This document shows positions 35,704 to 43,898 of a stretch of 64,000 bases of DNA, piece by piece. The stretch lies in contig JAUSMA010000068.1 of assembly GCA_030645475.1 (NCBI GenBank), positions 1 to 64,000 on the forward strand, given 5' to 3'. Numbering within the stretch: the stretch's first letter is position 1; each line of letters starts with the position of its first letter. A program made the position numbers and the translations under genes. Under the pieces are notes generated by a model, which was not told where the DNA came from, ran no database searches, and worked only from the letters and a program-made list of their open reading frames with translations. Origin of the DNA: Nitrospirota bacterium (GTDB taxonomy: Bacteria > Nitrospirota > Nitrospiria > Nitrospirales > Nitrospiraceae).

Positions 35704-36126
35704 ATGCAATTCGACGCTGCACTTGCCGCACAAGATACATTCAGACGAGCCGAGACGGAGATTGGCTCCGACTGGGATACCGCCGTAGAGCTTGAGAACA
35801 CCTTTTCAGGCAACGCGGGATCGACGGCACGGAAAGCCTATGAGGATCTCCTTGCCATTGGACAGCGCTACCCCTTCGCCCATTCCTTCCAGGCCTTCTG
35901 CATCTTCATCACCTGGCAGCAGGTGACGGAGGAGACCATCGCACATCATTTCCAGACCGGCCTCCGGCTCTGCGAAATTTTTCTCGCCTCCCCTGACGGG
36001 AAACATCCAGACGACTTCGAGCAGATCACCGAACTCTATGGGTCATTTCGCGATGGATTGGGGCTCGACGAAGAGGATGAGATTCAAGTCGAATTTAGAA
36101 AAGATACGCCGAAGGGGGGAGACTAG
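35704..36126 (+). CDS. Hypothetical acidic protein
   Basis: The likely start is ATG 35704 (MQFDAALAAQDTFRRAETE) after GAGGG; 140 residues. The protein is acidic and helical, with 'NAGSTARKAYEDLLAIGQRY' and 'HFQTGLRLCEIFLASPDG', a TPR-like amphipathic pattern but no clear repeat. No family recognised. It is followed after ~70 bases by a TPR gene on the same strand, so both may belong to one transcript. Confidence 0.62.
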   Translation: MQFDAALAAQDTFRRAETEIGSDWDTAVELENTFSGNAGSTARKAYEDLLAIGQRYPFAHSFQAFCIFITWQQVTEETIAHHFQTGLRLCEIFLASPDGKHPDDFEQITELYGSFRDGLGLDEEDEIQVEFRKDTPKGGD

Positions 36127-36196
36127 CGGTTCGTGTAGCTCGTGAAACGTGAAGCGCTCCTCGTCAGACGAGATACGAACGACGCTTCACAAACAG

Positions 36197-36961
36197 ATGT
36201 CCGACGCCGACAAACATCGCGCACGTATTTTTCTCCACCGCGGCCAGCTCGCGCAGGCTAAAACTGCGTATGAACAGGCCATTGCAGATGATCGCCTGGC
36301 CAATGACCCCCAAGCCCTCTCCGATTCACTCGGCAATCTGGGCAACGTCTGCGCGCAATCGGGTGACCTGGATCAGGCAGAAGCCTGTTACCGGGAAGTA
36401 CTCACCATTCAGCGCACAGAACGGAACCAGCATGCCATCGCCCACACCTTGGTCAATCTCGGCAATCTTCACATCGGCGCCGACCATCCGGGGAAAGCCC
36501 GCCCCTACTACCTTGAAGCCTTGGATCTGCTGCGTGACCTCAACGACGACCGCGCACTCGGCATTCTCTACAATAACTTGGCGCTACAAGAAGCTCGTGA
36601 GATGCAATGGGAGCAGGCTGTCGCGTCGTTCAAACAGGCCCTCGACTGCCATCGAATTGTCGGAAACGAAGAAGGGCTGGCGGTGACCTATAGCCAACTG
36701 GGCAAGTGTTTTCTGGACCAGGGCGACCTCACCCATGCCGAACGATGCCTGAACAATGCCTCGGAACATTACATCAAGCTCGGCAATGAGCCGGCCGAAG
36801 CCGCCGTGCTTCGGCTCCTTGCCACCCTGTACGACACCCGCCGAGATTTGATTTCGGCAAGACGCTGTCTTGAACGAGTCGTCTCTCTCGACCAACGATA
36901 CGGCTTGCCTGAACTTCCCACCGACTCGCACCATCTCGCGAAGCTCAAACTATCCAGTTAG
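36197..36961 (+). CDS. TPR-repeat protein
   Basis: I give ATG 36197 (MSDADKHRARIFLHRGQLAQ; 254 residues); an in-frame GTG at 36149 is possible and neither has a good ribosome site. Five or so tetratricopeptide repeats are plain: 'ALSDSLGNLGNVCAQSGDLD', 'AIAHTLVNLGNLHIGADHPG', 'ALGILYNNLALQEAREMQWE', 'GLAVTYSQLGKCFLDQGDLT' and a last one near 'AAVLRLLATLYDTRRDL'. The repeats resemble the kinesin-light-chain type (~40 residues, 'YN.LG.....G....A'). It has no signal peptide, so it is a cytoplasmic protein-interaction scaffold. Confidence 0.82.
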   Translation: MSDADKHRARIFLHRGQLAQAKTAYEQAIADDRLANDPQALSDSLGNLGNVCAQSGDLDQAEACYREVLTIQRTERNQHAIAHTLVNLGNLHIGADHPGKARPYYLEALDLLRDLNDDRALGILYNNLALQEAREMQWEQAVASFKQALDCHRIVGNEEGLAVTYSQLGKCFLDQGDLTHAERCLNNASEHYIKLGNEPAEAAVLRLLATLYDTRRDLISARRCLERVVSLDQRYGLPELPTDSHHLAKLKLSS

Positions 36962-37132
36962 CGCTATCTATCTTGCCCCTCGCTCTGAATCGCGCGTACA
37001 TGTTGTCAGCATTCCTTCACGATCCACCAAATTGAAACCTGCATAATTCTCGACAGTCCAGAATGCTCTGCTATTCTTGGATCTCACTCCTGCTGCGTCA
37101 AGTTTCAGCACACAGTAGCCGACAAGATAGCG

Positions 37133-37747
37133 ATGTGGAATCGTATGCCATTTCATACTCTGGTCCTCACGACATTGGTTCTTGGGGCGGTCATGATCGC
37201 TCCCGGCGCCTACGCTGCAGAGGACTCACCCACGATCACCGTCGGAACGCAGGAAGTCGGACTCACCGCTGGCTACATGCTCCCCCATCGGCTGACGGCC
37301 GACCACACGACCAAGCAACAGGGCCCCGCCTTCATGCCTTCCTGGATGATGACGCTCACAGACCCTATCGGGAACGGATGGAATCGCGGACAGGTGTCAA
37401 TCGGGGCGGAAGTCGTCTATATCCAATTTCAGGAACCAATCCTCACACACGGCATCGGTTTCACCCCCAAGATCAAATATACCTTCGTGGCTCTGGATCA
37501 GATTCGTCCCTATGTGGAGTTTGCCGGCGGCCCCTTCTGGACCGATCTTGGAGGGAAGATCCCTGAAGAGTCCTCGCGATTCAACTTCGTGCTGACGGCG
37601 GGATTCGGCCTGTCCTGGTTCATCACGCCGCAGACGTCGCTCAACGTCGGCTACCGCTTTCATCACATCTCGAACGCCGGCACGCGTTATCCGAATTTAG
37701 GGTTGAACGCGAGCCTGCCGTTCGGCGGGTTCTCATTCTATTTTTAA
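37133..37747 (+). CDS. PagL-like lipid A 3-O-deacylase
   Basis: This 204-residue protein has a signal peptide (FHTLVLTTLVLGAVMIAPGA YA, in parts) and a small outer-membrane beta-barrel. The C-terminal 'VGYRFHHISNAGTRYPNLGL' contains the His-x-Ser catalytic pair and following NAG..xxN of the PagL/acyloxyacyl hydrolase family. The protein ends in Phe (FSFYF), as outer-membrane barrels do. It would remove an acyl chain from lipid A, altering the outer-membrane surface. It is followed by a lipoprotein gene 13 bases downstream, probably cotranscribed. Confidence 0.87.
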   Translation: MWNRMPFHTLVLTTLVLGAVMIAPGAYAAEDSPTITVGTQEVGLTAGYMLPHRLTADHTTKQQGPAFMPSWMMTLTDPIGNGWNRGQVSIGAEVVYIQFQEPILTHGIGFTPKIKYTFVALDQIRPYVEFAGGPFWTDLGGKIPEESSRFNFVLTAGFGLSWFITPQTSLNVGYRFHHISNAGTRYPNLGLNASLPFGGFSFYF

Positions 37748-37760
37748 GGGGAGAGTCACC

Positions 37761-38510
37761 ATGATGCAGCACCTATTCCGCTGGACGCTCGTAGGGGTGA
37801 TGGGAATCGCCAGCACGACCATCGGCTGTAGCAGATGGATCGATGTCATGCCCTCCTCGACGCTTCACGAAGAGGCTGTCATCCGTTCCATCTCCAACGA
37901 CGAGCGGGTGCAGCTTGTAATGGACGGCCTCAGAATGACGCAGAACGGAGCCCCCCAGAATCCTTCGGCCGATATTGAACGCCGCATCTTGAACACGGTA
38001 CAGGAAACCCGACTCTTTTCGACGCTCGTTCCACTTGGAGAGAATGTGGCCTCGCCCGGCGAGAAAGCGGTGACCGCCCGGATCACCTTCGATGAAACCG
38101 TCGAGCCCCATTCCGGATCGGCTGCCTGGAAGGGATTTGCCATTGGAGTCTCCATGTTCCTGCTTTCCCCCGTCATCGAACTGCACTATGACTACGCCGC
38201 AAAAGCCACGCTGGAACTCGAACGATGGGACGGACAGGTAAAACGCTATGAGGCACAGTCGTCCGGCACAGCTCACTACAATCTGTTCGGCGCCTCGCCG
38301 ATTATAATCAGCGAGCTGAAGGGACAAGTCGCTGAAGCCTGCCTGACCGAACTGATGGATCAACTCGTTCGCGATACCACCTTCTATATGGCAAGTAGCA
38401 GTCCCCTCCCGGACTCCCCCACTCTCACAGTGACTGTGAAGTCGCGGAAACCGCTCCGTTCCTCCTCGTTGCGCTCTGCTGTTCCCGTCTCAACCACACC
38501 AGCCCCATAA
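37761..38510 (+). CDS. Lipoprotein of unknown function
   Basis: This 249-residue protein has a signal peptide with IGC lipobox (GIASTTIGC). The mature part includes 'EEAVIRSISNDERVQLVMDG', 'GEKAVTARITFDETVEPHSG', and a hydrophobic segment 'GFAIGVSMFLLSPVIELHYD' near residue 140 that could touch the membrane. The final 40 residues are Ser/Pro-rich. I recognise no family. Its position 13 bases after the PagL-like gene, with GGGGAGAG before the ATG, indicates an operon, perhaps for outer-membrane maintenance. Confidence 0.7.
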   Translation: MMQHLFRWTLVGVMGIASTTIGCSRWIDVMPSSTLHEEAVIRSISNDERVQLVMDGLRMTQNGAPQNPSADIERRILNTVQETRLFSTLVPLGENVASPGEKAVTARITFDETVEPHSGSAAWKGFAIGVSMFLLSPVIELHYDYAAKATLELERWDGQVKRYEAQSSGTAHYNLFGASPIIISELKGQVAEACLTELMDQLVRDTTFYMASSSPLPDSPTLTVTVKSRKPLRSSSLRSAVPVSTTPAP

Positions 38511-38598
38511 AGAGGATCTGCCTCCTCCCTCAACTCCGCTCTGGCCGACCCATCTCTCCCAATGTTATAGTGCCTCCACTACGGGGGGAGCCTGCACG

Positions 38599-38916
38599 AT
38601 GGATATCGAAGCATTTCGGCAAATGGTCGCCAAAAATCCCAAAGGATTTCTCGGTCGTTACGGGCTGGGGAACAAGATCCTCCAGGAACGAGGCAGTCTT
38701 GAGGAAGCGGTTGAGCATCTGACCGTCGCGACAGAACTCGACCCCACCCACGTCGCATCCCATCTCGGCCTCGGACGCGCCCTCGTCACCTTGGGCCGCA
38801 AGGATGATGCAAAACCGGTCCTACGGGCCGGCATCGACGCGGCTCGCTCGGGCCGATCCAACGGAGGCGTGGACTTGGTCCCTGAAATGGAAGCATTGCT
38901 GAGAACATTGGGATAG
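38599..38916 (+). CDS. Small TPR-type protein
   Basis: This 105-residue protein, MDIEAFRQMVAKNPKGFLGR, contains one to two TPR-like units ('EEAVEHLTVATELDPTHVAS', 'HLGLGRALVTLGRKDDAKPV'). There is no signal peptide. GGGGGAG lies 11 bases before the ATG. Short TPR proteins of this type usually serve as adaptors. It is followed by a 66-residue gene after 33 bases. Confidence 0.75.
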   Translation: MDIEAFRQMVAKNPKGFLGRYGLGNKILQERGSLEEAVEHLTVATELDPTHVASHLGLGRALVTLGRKDDAKPVLRAGIDAARSGRSNGGVDLVPEMEALLRTLG

Positions 38917-38949
38917 CCAATCACATCGTGATCGAGCGAGGAAGGCCCT

Positions 38950-39150
38950 ATGAAGATTGAAGATGCCAGACAGCGAATCGAATCGGCGATGACACAATAC
39001 GGGATGAAGGCCGGGATGGCGATCGACCTGGTGATCAACGAAGTCCGTTCCGATCTCGGCGCTGCCACGGCCAATGAATTAATCGACGAATTCGACCTCG
39101 AACTGCAATATAACATCGCACCGATCGAGTCGGATTACTCCAACAGCTAA
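38950..39150 (+). CDS. Small conserved-looking hypothetical protein
   Basis: This 66-residue acidic protein has CGAGGAAGG before the ATG and an amphipathic helical pattern: 'DARQRIESAMTQYGMKAGMA' and 'IDEFDLELQYNIAP'. Family unknown. The tight spacing behind the TPR gene and a good ribosome site make it a likely real gene. Confidence 0.62.
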   Translation: MKIEDARQRIESAMTQYGMKAGMAIDLVINEVRSDLGAATANELIDEFDLELQYNIAPIESDYSNS

Positions 39151-39180
39151 ACCAAGAAAAAAGGCAAACGGCAACTAACT

Positions 39181-39231
39181 ACTCAGGTGTTTAAGCTGAA
39201 GACTAACAGCCTTCAGTCTATCTACCTGAGT
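39181..39231 (+). terminator. Nested hairpin in an AT-richer gap
   Basis: ACTCAGGT (39181-39188) pairs with ACCTGAGT (39224-39231), and inside it CTGAAG (39196-39201) pairs with CTTCAG (39211-39216). The hairpin lies 31 bases after the preceding stop codon and 40 bases before the next start. It may be a terminator or an attenuator. Confidence 0.4.
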
Positions 39232-39270
39232 GGGTACCTTTTCACTTTCAACTTTTACCTTCTTCTCAAG

Positions 39271-40404
39271 ATGCCACTAATCTGGTGCGCCATCTCCGGT
39301 CATGGATTCGGTCACGCGGCGCAGGTCGTACCAGTGCTCAATGCACTGGGCGCCCTCGTACCAAATCTGACCGTCCTCCTCCGCACCACAGTCCCCGCCT
39401 CGTTTTTCCGCGACCGTCTGACGATCTCCTGGGACCTTCAATCGATACAGCAAGATGTCGGCTGTATCCAGGACGGCCCCCTCACGATCGACATCGAGAA
39501 AACCTGGGCGGCACACGAGCACTTCCACGAAACCTGGGAGACACGCCTATCCGATGAAGTCGCCGCGATGCAAGCGACATCACCGGTACTGATCATCGCC
39601 GACACACCCTATCTGGCCATCGAGGCTGGCTTTCGCGCGCAGATACCGACCATCGCCCTGGCCAACGTCACCTGGGACCTCGTACTCAAGGACTACTGCC
39701 AGGCATCCGACCATTCACATCAACAATTGATTCAATGCATCCGTGATTCCTATGCGAAAGCCGACGGGGCTCTTCGTATTACCCCAGCTCCGGAAATGGA
39801 TGCCTTCTCACAGGTGGTAGATATTGGTCCGATCGCCAGCCCCGCTTCCCCGGAACGAGACCGACTGGCCTCGGCCCTCGCCCTCGCTCCCGACGAACAT
39901 ACCGTCATGGTGGGGTTCGGAGGCATTCCGCTCAAATCTCTTCCTTTTGAACAGATGGAACAGCTACGCCCCTACCGCTTTCTCTTCGATAGTCCAGTCC
40001 CTCATGGATATTCGCGCATCCATTCCACGACGACGCTTCCCCTTTCCTTTAAAGCCCTCTTAGCCTCCGTCGATATCATCATGACCAAGCCAGGTTACGG
40101 CACCCTTGTCGAGGCGGTCGCCCTTCAACAGCCAGTCGTCTATGTCCGCCGATACAACTTTGCCGACGAGCAGCCGCTGGTCGACTACCTCCATCGCCAC
40201 GGACGAGGCATCGAACTCTCACTCGACGACTTCACCATGGGCAACTGGGAACCAGCCTTACAGCAGGCCCTCACTGCGCCAAAACCCACATTATTAGCGA
40301 TACCGGTCCCAACCGGAGCAGCCGAAGCCGCGAACGTCATCGCGCAACAACTCCGCAACAGTGTGCCGCATCACAACAATCAGACGAACCATCTTCGCAC
40401 GTAA
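39271..40404 (+). CDS. GT-B glycosyltransferase-like protein (arabinokinase N-domain type)
   Basis: The frame extends to GTG 39187, but homology-like sequence starts at ATG 39271 (MPLIWCAISGHGFGHAAQVV; 377 residues). The 'SGHGFGHAAQVVPVLNAL' N-terminus resembles MurG-like/GT-B folds, and specifically the N-terminal half of plant L-arabinokinases ('TGHGFGHATRVVEVVRHL' from memory). Later parts fit: 'VLIIADTPYLAIEAGFRAQI', 'IALANVTWDLVLKDYCQASD', and the nucleotide-binding C-half 'IIMTKPGYGTLVEAVALQQP'. No kinase domain follows, as expected for bacterial stand-alone forms. No clear ribosome site precedes the start. A methyltransferase gene follows after 21 bases, and the RiPP operon ~0.9 kb later. 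Confidence 0.72.
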   Translation: MPLIWCAISGHGFGHAAQVVPVLNALGALVPNLTVLLRTTVPASFFRDRLTISWDLQSIQQDVGCIQDGPLTIDIEKTWAAHEHFHETWETRLSDEVAAMQATSPVLIIADTPYLAIEAGFRAQIPTIALANVTWDLVLKDYCQASDHSHQQLIQCIRDSYAKADGALRITPAPEMDAFSQVVDIGPIASPASPERDRLASALALAPDEHTVMVGFGGIPLKSLPFEQMEQLRPYRFLFDSPVPHGYSRIHSTTTLPLSFKALLASVDIIMTKPGYGTLVEAVALQQPVVYVRRYNFADEQPLVDYLHRHGRGIELSLDDFTMGNWEPALQQALTAPKPTLLAIPVPTGAAEAANVIAQQLRNSVPHHNNQTNHLRT

Positions 40405-40425
40405 GGAGTTCAGACCCTGCGCCTC

Positions 40426-41226
40426 ATGGCTCGCTTCATTACCGTGCTCATTCGTCTCTGCGAGCAGCTCGCGGGGATCCTGTTTCGGGTGCAACAACTC
40501 CTCACAGGCATCCTCCCTGCATTGCTGTCTCCAAGAGAGATGACCGAAATGATCCGCGCCCACTACGATCGCAGCTACCACGACGTCGCGGCCCGTGAGC
40601 CCGAGACCTGGTACAAGTGGACGTTGGAGAGCTGGGAAACAGACGTGCTCGCAGACCACCAGATGAAGACGGGAATCATCCTGGTGCTGGGAGCCGGTGT
40701 GGGGCGCGAGTCCATCGCGCTGGCGCAACGAGGTTTGTCCGTCGTAGGCCTCGATATCAACCGGGAGAGCTTGCACGTCGCCGCTCGGCAAGCCATGGCC
40801 AGACACCTCAGCCCCCTCTTCGCACAGGCGGACTTTCTGGCTCTCCCCATTGGCCCAAGTCGCGTGGACTATGTCTTCATGTCCGGGATCATGTACAGCT
40901 CCATCCCCGGTCGGCCACAACGGCAGGCCTGGCTCAGGAGCCTCCGTCCATGCCTAAAGGACCAGGGTCTGCTGGTGCTCAACTTTCTCATCGCCAGAGA
41001 AATAGATTCAAGAACGCACCGGCTCATTCACCGGCTCAACCGCTGGCTCACAACATTGCCAGGAACCAATCAGTCCTATCAATTGGGCGACACCTGCTCC
41101 CAAAACCATTTCCTCCATGCCTTCGTCGATGAAGAAGAGATCAGATCCGAACTTCTCGAGACAGGCGCCAGGGTCCACCAATTACACTGGCATGAAGGAT
41201 ATGCCGTGCTCACATGGCCCGCATAA
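40426..41226 (+). CDS. SAM-dependent methyltransferase
   Basis: This 266-residue protein has a ~35-residue hydrophobic/helical N-terminus and then a class I methyltransferase fold. Motif I is 'IILVLGAGVGRESIALAQRG' near residue 85, followed by the acidic 'VVGLDINRESLHVAARQA', 'FAQADFLALPI' and 'YVFMSGIMYSSIPG'. The substrate is not evident; Rossmann features suggest a small molecule or peptide. It starts 21 bases after the glycosyltransferase gene. Whether it serves the RiPP operon that begins 95 bases downstream is uncertain. Confidence 0.84.
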   Translation: MARFITVLIRLCEQLAGILFRVQQLLTGILPALLSPREMTEMIRAHYDRSYHDVAAREPETWYKWTLESWETDVLADHQMKTGIILVLGAGVGRESIALAQRGLSVVGLDINRESLHVAARQAMARHLSPLFAQADFLALPIGPSRVDYVFMSGIMYSSIPGRPQRQAWLRSLRPCLKDQGLLVLNFLIAREIDSRTHRLIHRLNRWLTTLPGTNQSYQLGDTCSQNHFLHAFVDEEEIRSELLETGARVHQLHWHEGYAVLTWPA

Positions 41227-41320
41227 TGGCGGCTCGCCCCTCCACCTGTGCCAGGAAACTGATCGATCCCCCAAATAGCCCTAGAAGGGCTGCACAGGAT
41301 TTGTTATCCTTCCACTACCG

Positions 41321-41614
41321 ATGACACCCACTGCGATTTACAGTAAAAATCCAGACTATGTGCAGCGCGATGTCGCAGGGGAATGCCTTCTAGTCCCTAT
41401 TCGGCGGACGTTGACCGAAGCCAATAGCATCTATGTCTTGAACGAAACCGGGGCGGCGCTCTGGCATCGAATCGACGGGCAACGGACAGCGCAGGACATC
41501 GTCTCAGACTTCTGCAACGAGTATGAGGTGGCGGCAGACCAGCTGGCACAGGACTTCACATCGTTACTCGACGACCTCCTCTCCATCCAGGCAGTCGAGG
41601 AGGTGGCCAGATGA
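41321..41614 (+). CDS. PqqD-like RiPP recognition element
   Basis: This 97-residue protein has the PqqD fold pattern: 'NPDYVQRDVAGECLLVPI', 'SIYVLNETGAALWHRIDGQR' and 'DQLAQDFTSLLDDLLSIQAV'. PqqD-type domains bind leader peptides and deliver them to modifying enzymes. It is the first gene of a tight plus-strand operon with three radical SAM enzymes and a precursor-like peptide, which fixes its role as the likely recognition element. Three bases separate it from the next start codon. Confidence 0.9.
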   Translation: MTPTAIYSKNPDYVQRDVAGECLLVPIRRTLTEANSIYVLNETGAALWHRIDGQRTAQDIVSDFCNEYEVAADQLAQDFTSLLDDLLSIQAVEEVAR

Positions 41615-41617
41615 CTC

Positions 41618-42529
41618 ATGATTGCGCAGGATAAACTCACCCACCTTCCCGAGCGCTTCCCCTACTCCTGCCAATGGGAGATCACCTGTCGTTGTAATCT
41701 GCATTGTGTGATGTGCTACACCGATTGCTTCAATCGCCCCGAGGCCATCCGCCAGGAACTTTGCACCGCCGACATCCTTCGCATTATGGATGAACTGGCC
41801 GAAGCCGGCACCTTGGAACTCTGCCTCACCGGAGGCGAACCGCTCGCCCGTCCCGACTTTTTCCAACTGTATGAGCATGCCATCCGTTGTGGATTCCTGG
41901 TGACGGTCTTTTCGAACGGGACCTTGATCACGGAAGCGCATGCGGATCGATTTGCCGCGCTGCGGCCCCATCGCATTGAAATCAGCCTGCACGGACTGAC
42001 CCGAGAGACCTTCGAACAGATTACGCTCGGGCAAGGCTCCTACGACCGCTGCGTCCAAGCCATCAGGCTCCTCCTCGATCGCCGGATCCCCCTGGTGCTG
42101 AAGAGCACCGCGATGACGCTGAATCGGCACGAGATCATCGACATCAAACGATATGTCGAATCGCTGGAAACGGTGCCCTACAAGCTCGGCGAGGAAATGC
42201 GACCGTCACTCGACGGCGGCGCAGGCCCATTCCACTATGCCCTGTCTGAACAACACCTTGCCGATCTGAACCGGCAAGACTCCGATCTAGAAAAAGAGGC
42301 CAGCCGGCAGGATTCAGTAGACCAGCCGCCTTGTCGTAGCGGCATGCATTCTTTCCATATCGATGCCTATGGCCGCCTACAGCTCTGCTCCGGCAATCGC
42401 CGGCAGAATTATGATTTACGAACCGGCTCGTTCTCTACAGGGTTTTTCGAAGCCCTGCCAACCTTTGCCTGCGACTGGAAAGCCCCCAGTGAACCGGCCC
42501 TCATCCAACCAGGGATGCATCATGCCTAA
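41618..42529 (+). CDS. Radical SAM enzyme 1 of RiPP operon
   Basis: This 303-residue enzyme has AGGAGGT upstream, and the [4Fe-4S]/SAM motif CNLHCVMC near residues 30-37, with 'LCLTGGEPLARPDF' (the SAM-contacting GGE) near 70. The barrel follows ('VTVFSNGTLITEAHADRF', 'RIEISLHGLTRETFEQITLG'). After residue 230 a shortened SPASM-like segment has 'CRSGMHSFHIDAYGRLQLC' but lacks the usual final Cys cluster, so it may have one or no auxiliary clusters. It probably modifies the precursor peptide encoded at 43651. The stop codon overlaps the next start by 8 bases. Confidence 0.9.
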   Translation: MIAQDKLTHLPERFPYSCQWEITCRCNLHCVMCYTDCFNRPEAIRQELCTADILRIMDELAEAGTLELCLTGGEPLARPDFFQLYEHAIRCGFLVTVFSNGTLITEAHADRFAALRPHRIEISLHGLTRETFEQITLGQGSYDRCVQAIRLLLDRRIPLVLKSTAMTLNRHEIIDIKRYVESLETVPYKLGEEMRPSLDGGAGPFHYALSEQHLADLNRQDSDLEKEASRQDSVDQPPCRSGMHSFHIDAYGRLQLCSGNRRQNYDLRTGSFSTGFFEALPTFACDWKAPSEPALIQPGMHHA

Positions 42530-43658
42530 CGAGAGAGCCATCCCAACCATTCAATATGGTGCATTCAGCCAACGAGTTCACGCGCAGGCTGCGGTCACCC
42601 GATCCGTGATCAAGGCGCAACTGGAGCTGACCTATCGTTGCAACCTCCATTGCCGCCATTGCTACACCGACCCCTACAACAGCAAGGACTTCTTTCCGCG
42701 CGAACTGACGCTCGAAGAAATCCATCGCCTGCTCAACGACATGCAGCAGCTGGGCATCGTGTGGCTCAATCTCACAGGCGGCGATATCTTCATGCATCCC
42801 CATTTCTTTGAGATCTATGAGACCGCAATTCGCAAAGGCTTCTTGCTCCAGCTCTACACCAACGGCACCCTCTTCACGAAGGCCACCATAGAGCGACTGC
42901 AGCAGATGCCGCCCTTCACCATCGATATCTCCTGCCACTCGGTGACGGAAGAGCCGTTCGACTGGTTCACCCAGGTCCCGGGATCTTTCCGTTCCTTCGT
43001 CCGCGGCATGGAGATGCTGAAAGACAGCGGCCTGCAATTCACGCTGAAAACGAAAGCCATGAATTGGAATCGGAGCGAGATGCCTGCCATCAAGCAATTC
43101 GTGGAATCGTTCGGGCAGGAGTTCGGACTCACGACCTCGCTCTCTCCACGCCTCAACGGCGATCTGTCGTCGCTCGCCTATCGAATCGCTCCCGAAGACA
43201 TCGTGGCACTGCAAGGAGATCAGCCTCCAACTGATATGGAGGAGGAACGCTGCAACAGCGCGAGCTACTTGCTCATGCCACACACAGACCGGCTCTATCG
43301 CTGCGGTTGTGGCACCGATACCATCCACATCAATGCCTGGGGCGAACTCGGCACCTGTACGTTGCAATACGAGCGGCGACTGTCGCTGCGAACCCACCAA
43401 CTTGCCGAAGCCATCGAGATACTCTTCCGAGAGATCCGCAGCATGCAATACCAGGGCAAGACGCCCTGCCGCACCTGCGAGATCCATACATTTTGCGACA
43501 AGAAGCCTTCCGATGCGCGCTGGGAATCCGGCTCAGCCGAGGCTCCCATCCCCTATGATTGCGACGTCGCGCATGTTCGTGCACAATCGACCCTGCGCCA
43601 CACATTGATTCATCCTTTGCAGAGGCCGCACAAGGAGGTGGAGACCCATCATGACTGA
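42522..43658 (+). CDS. Radical SAM/SPASM enzyme 2 of RiPP operon
   Basis: The start ATG 42522 (MPNERAIPTIQYGAFSQRV; 378 residues) overlaps the preceding stop. The radical SAM motif is CNLHCRHC near residue 42-49, with 'VWLNLTGGDIFMHPHF' for the GGD/GGE. A full SPASM region closes the protein: 'CGCGTDTIHINAWGELGTC' and 'CRTCEIHTFCDKK', enough cysteines for auxiliary clusters. SPASM enzymes typically crosslink or oxidise peptide residues. The coding sequence overlaps the precursor gene by 8 bases. Confidence 0.92.
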   Translation: MPNERAIPTIQYGAFSQRVHAQAAVTRSVIKAQLELTYRCNLHCRHCYTDPYNSKDFFPRELTLEEIHRLLNDMQQLGIVWLNLTGGDIFMHPHFFEIYETAIRKGFLLQLYTNGTLFTKATIERLQQMPPFTIDISCHSVTEEPFDWFTQVPGSFRSFVRGMEMLKDSGLQFTLKTKAMNWNRSEMPAIKQFVESFGQEFGLTTSLSPRLNGDLSSLAYRIAPEDIVALQGDQPPTDMEEERCNSASYLLMPHTDRLYRCGCGTDTIHINAWGELGTCTLQYERRLSLRTHQLAEAIEILFREIRSMQYQGKTPCRTCEIHTFCDKKPSDARWESGSAEAPIPYDCDVAHVRAQSTLRHTLIHPLQRPHKEVETHHD

Positions 43659-43881
43659 GAAAAAACCGTACAGTGCTCCGCAGCTCTTCCGAGTCGAGCT
43701 GAACCAGGAGCAGGCCATCCTCTCAGCTTGCAGCCTGACGACCATGAGCGCACTTGCGAATTCGCTCCGGAATGGCTGTCGCGCCAATGGACAATGTCAA
43801 CCGCCAGGCTCGCCAGGAGGCTGCAAAAAATCGAACGTCAGAGGCGCGATGTGCCGCGATAGTGGTCCGCGCCTTTCGTAG
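43651..43881 (+). CDS. Putative RiPP precursor peptide
   Basis: This 76-residue peptide has AGGAGGT 12 bases before ATG. The N-terminus MTEKKPYSAPQLFRVELNQE looks like a leader: 'KKPYxxPxLxxVEL' then 'QEQAILSACS', a form common in rSAM/PqqD-associated precursors. The second half is Gly/Pro/Cys-rich with Cys at 27, 43, 49, 58 and 68, and short 'PPGSPGGC' and 'NGCRANGQC' pieces, plausible core sites. It lies amid radical SAM, PqqD-like, HprK-like and peptidase genes. No GG or other definite cleavage motif is certain; 'LSAC' at 24-27 is one candidate junction. Precursor status is inferred from size, position and leader style. Confidence 0.78.
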   Translation: MTEKKPYSAPQLFRVELNQEQAILSACSLTTMSALANSLRNGCRANGQCQPPGSPGGCKKSNVRGAMCRDSGPRLS

Positions 43882-43898
43882 CACGAGCAAAGAGCACC

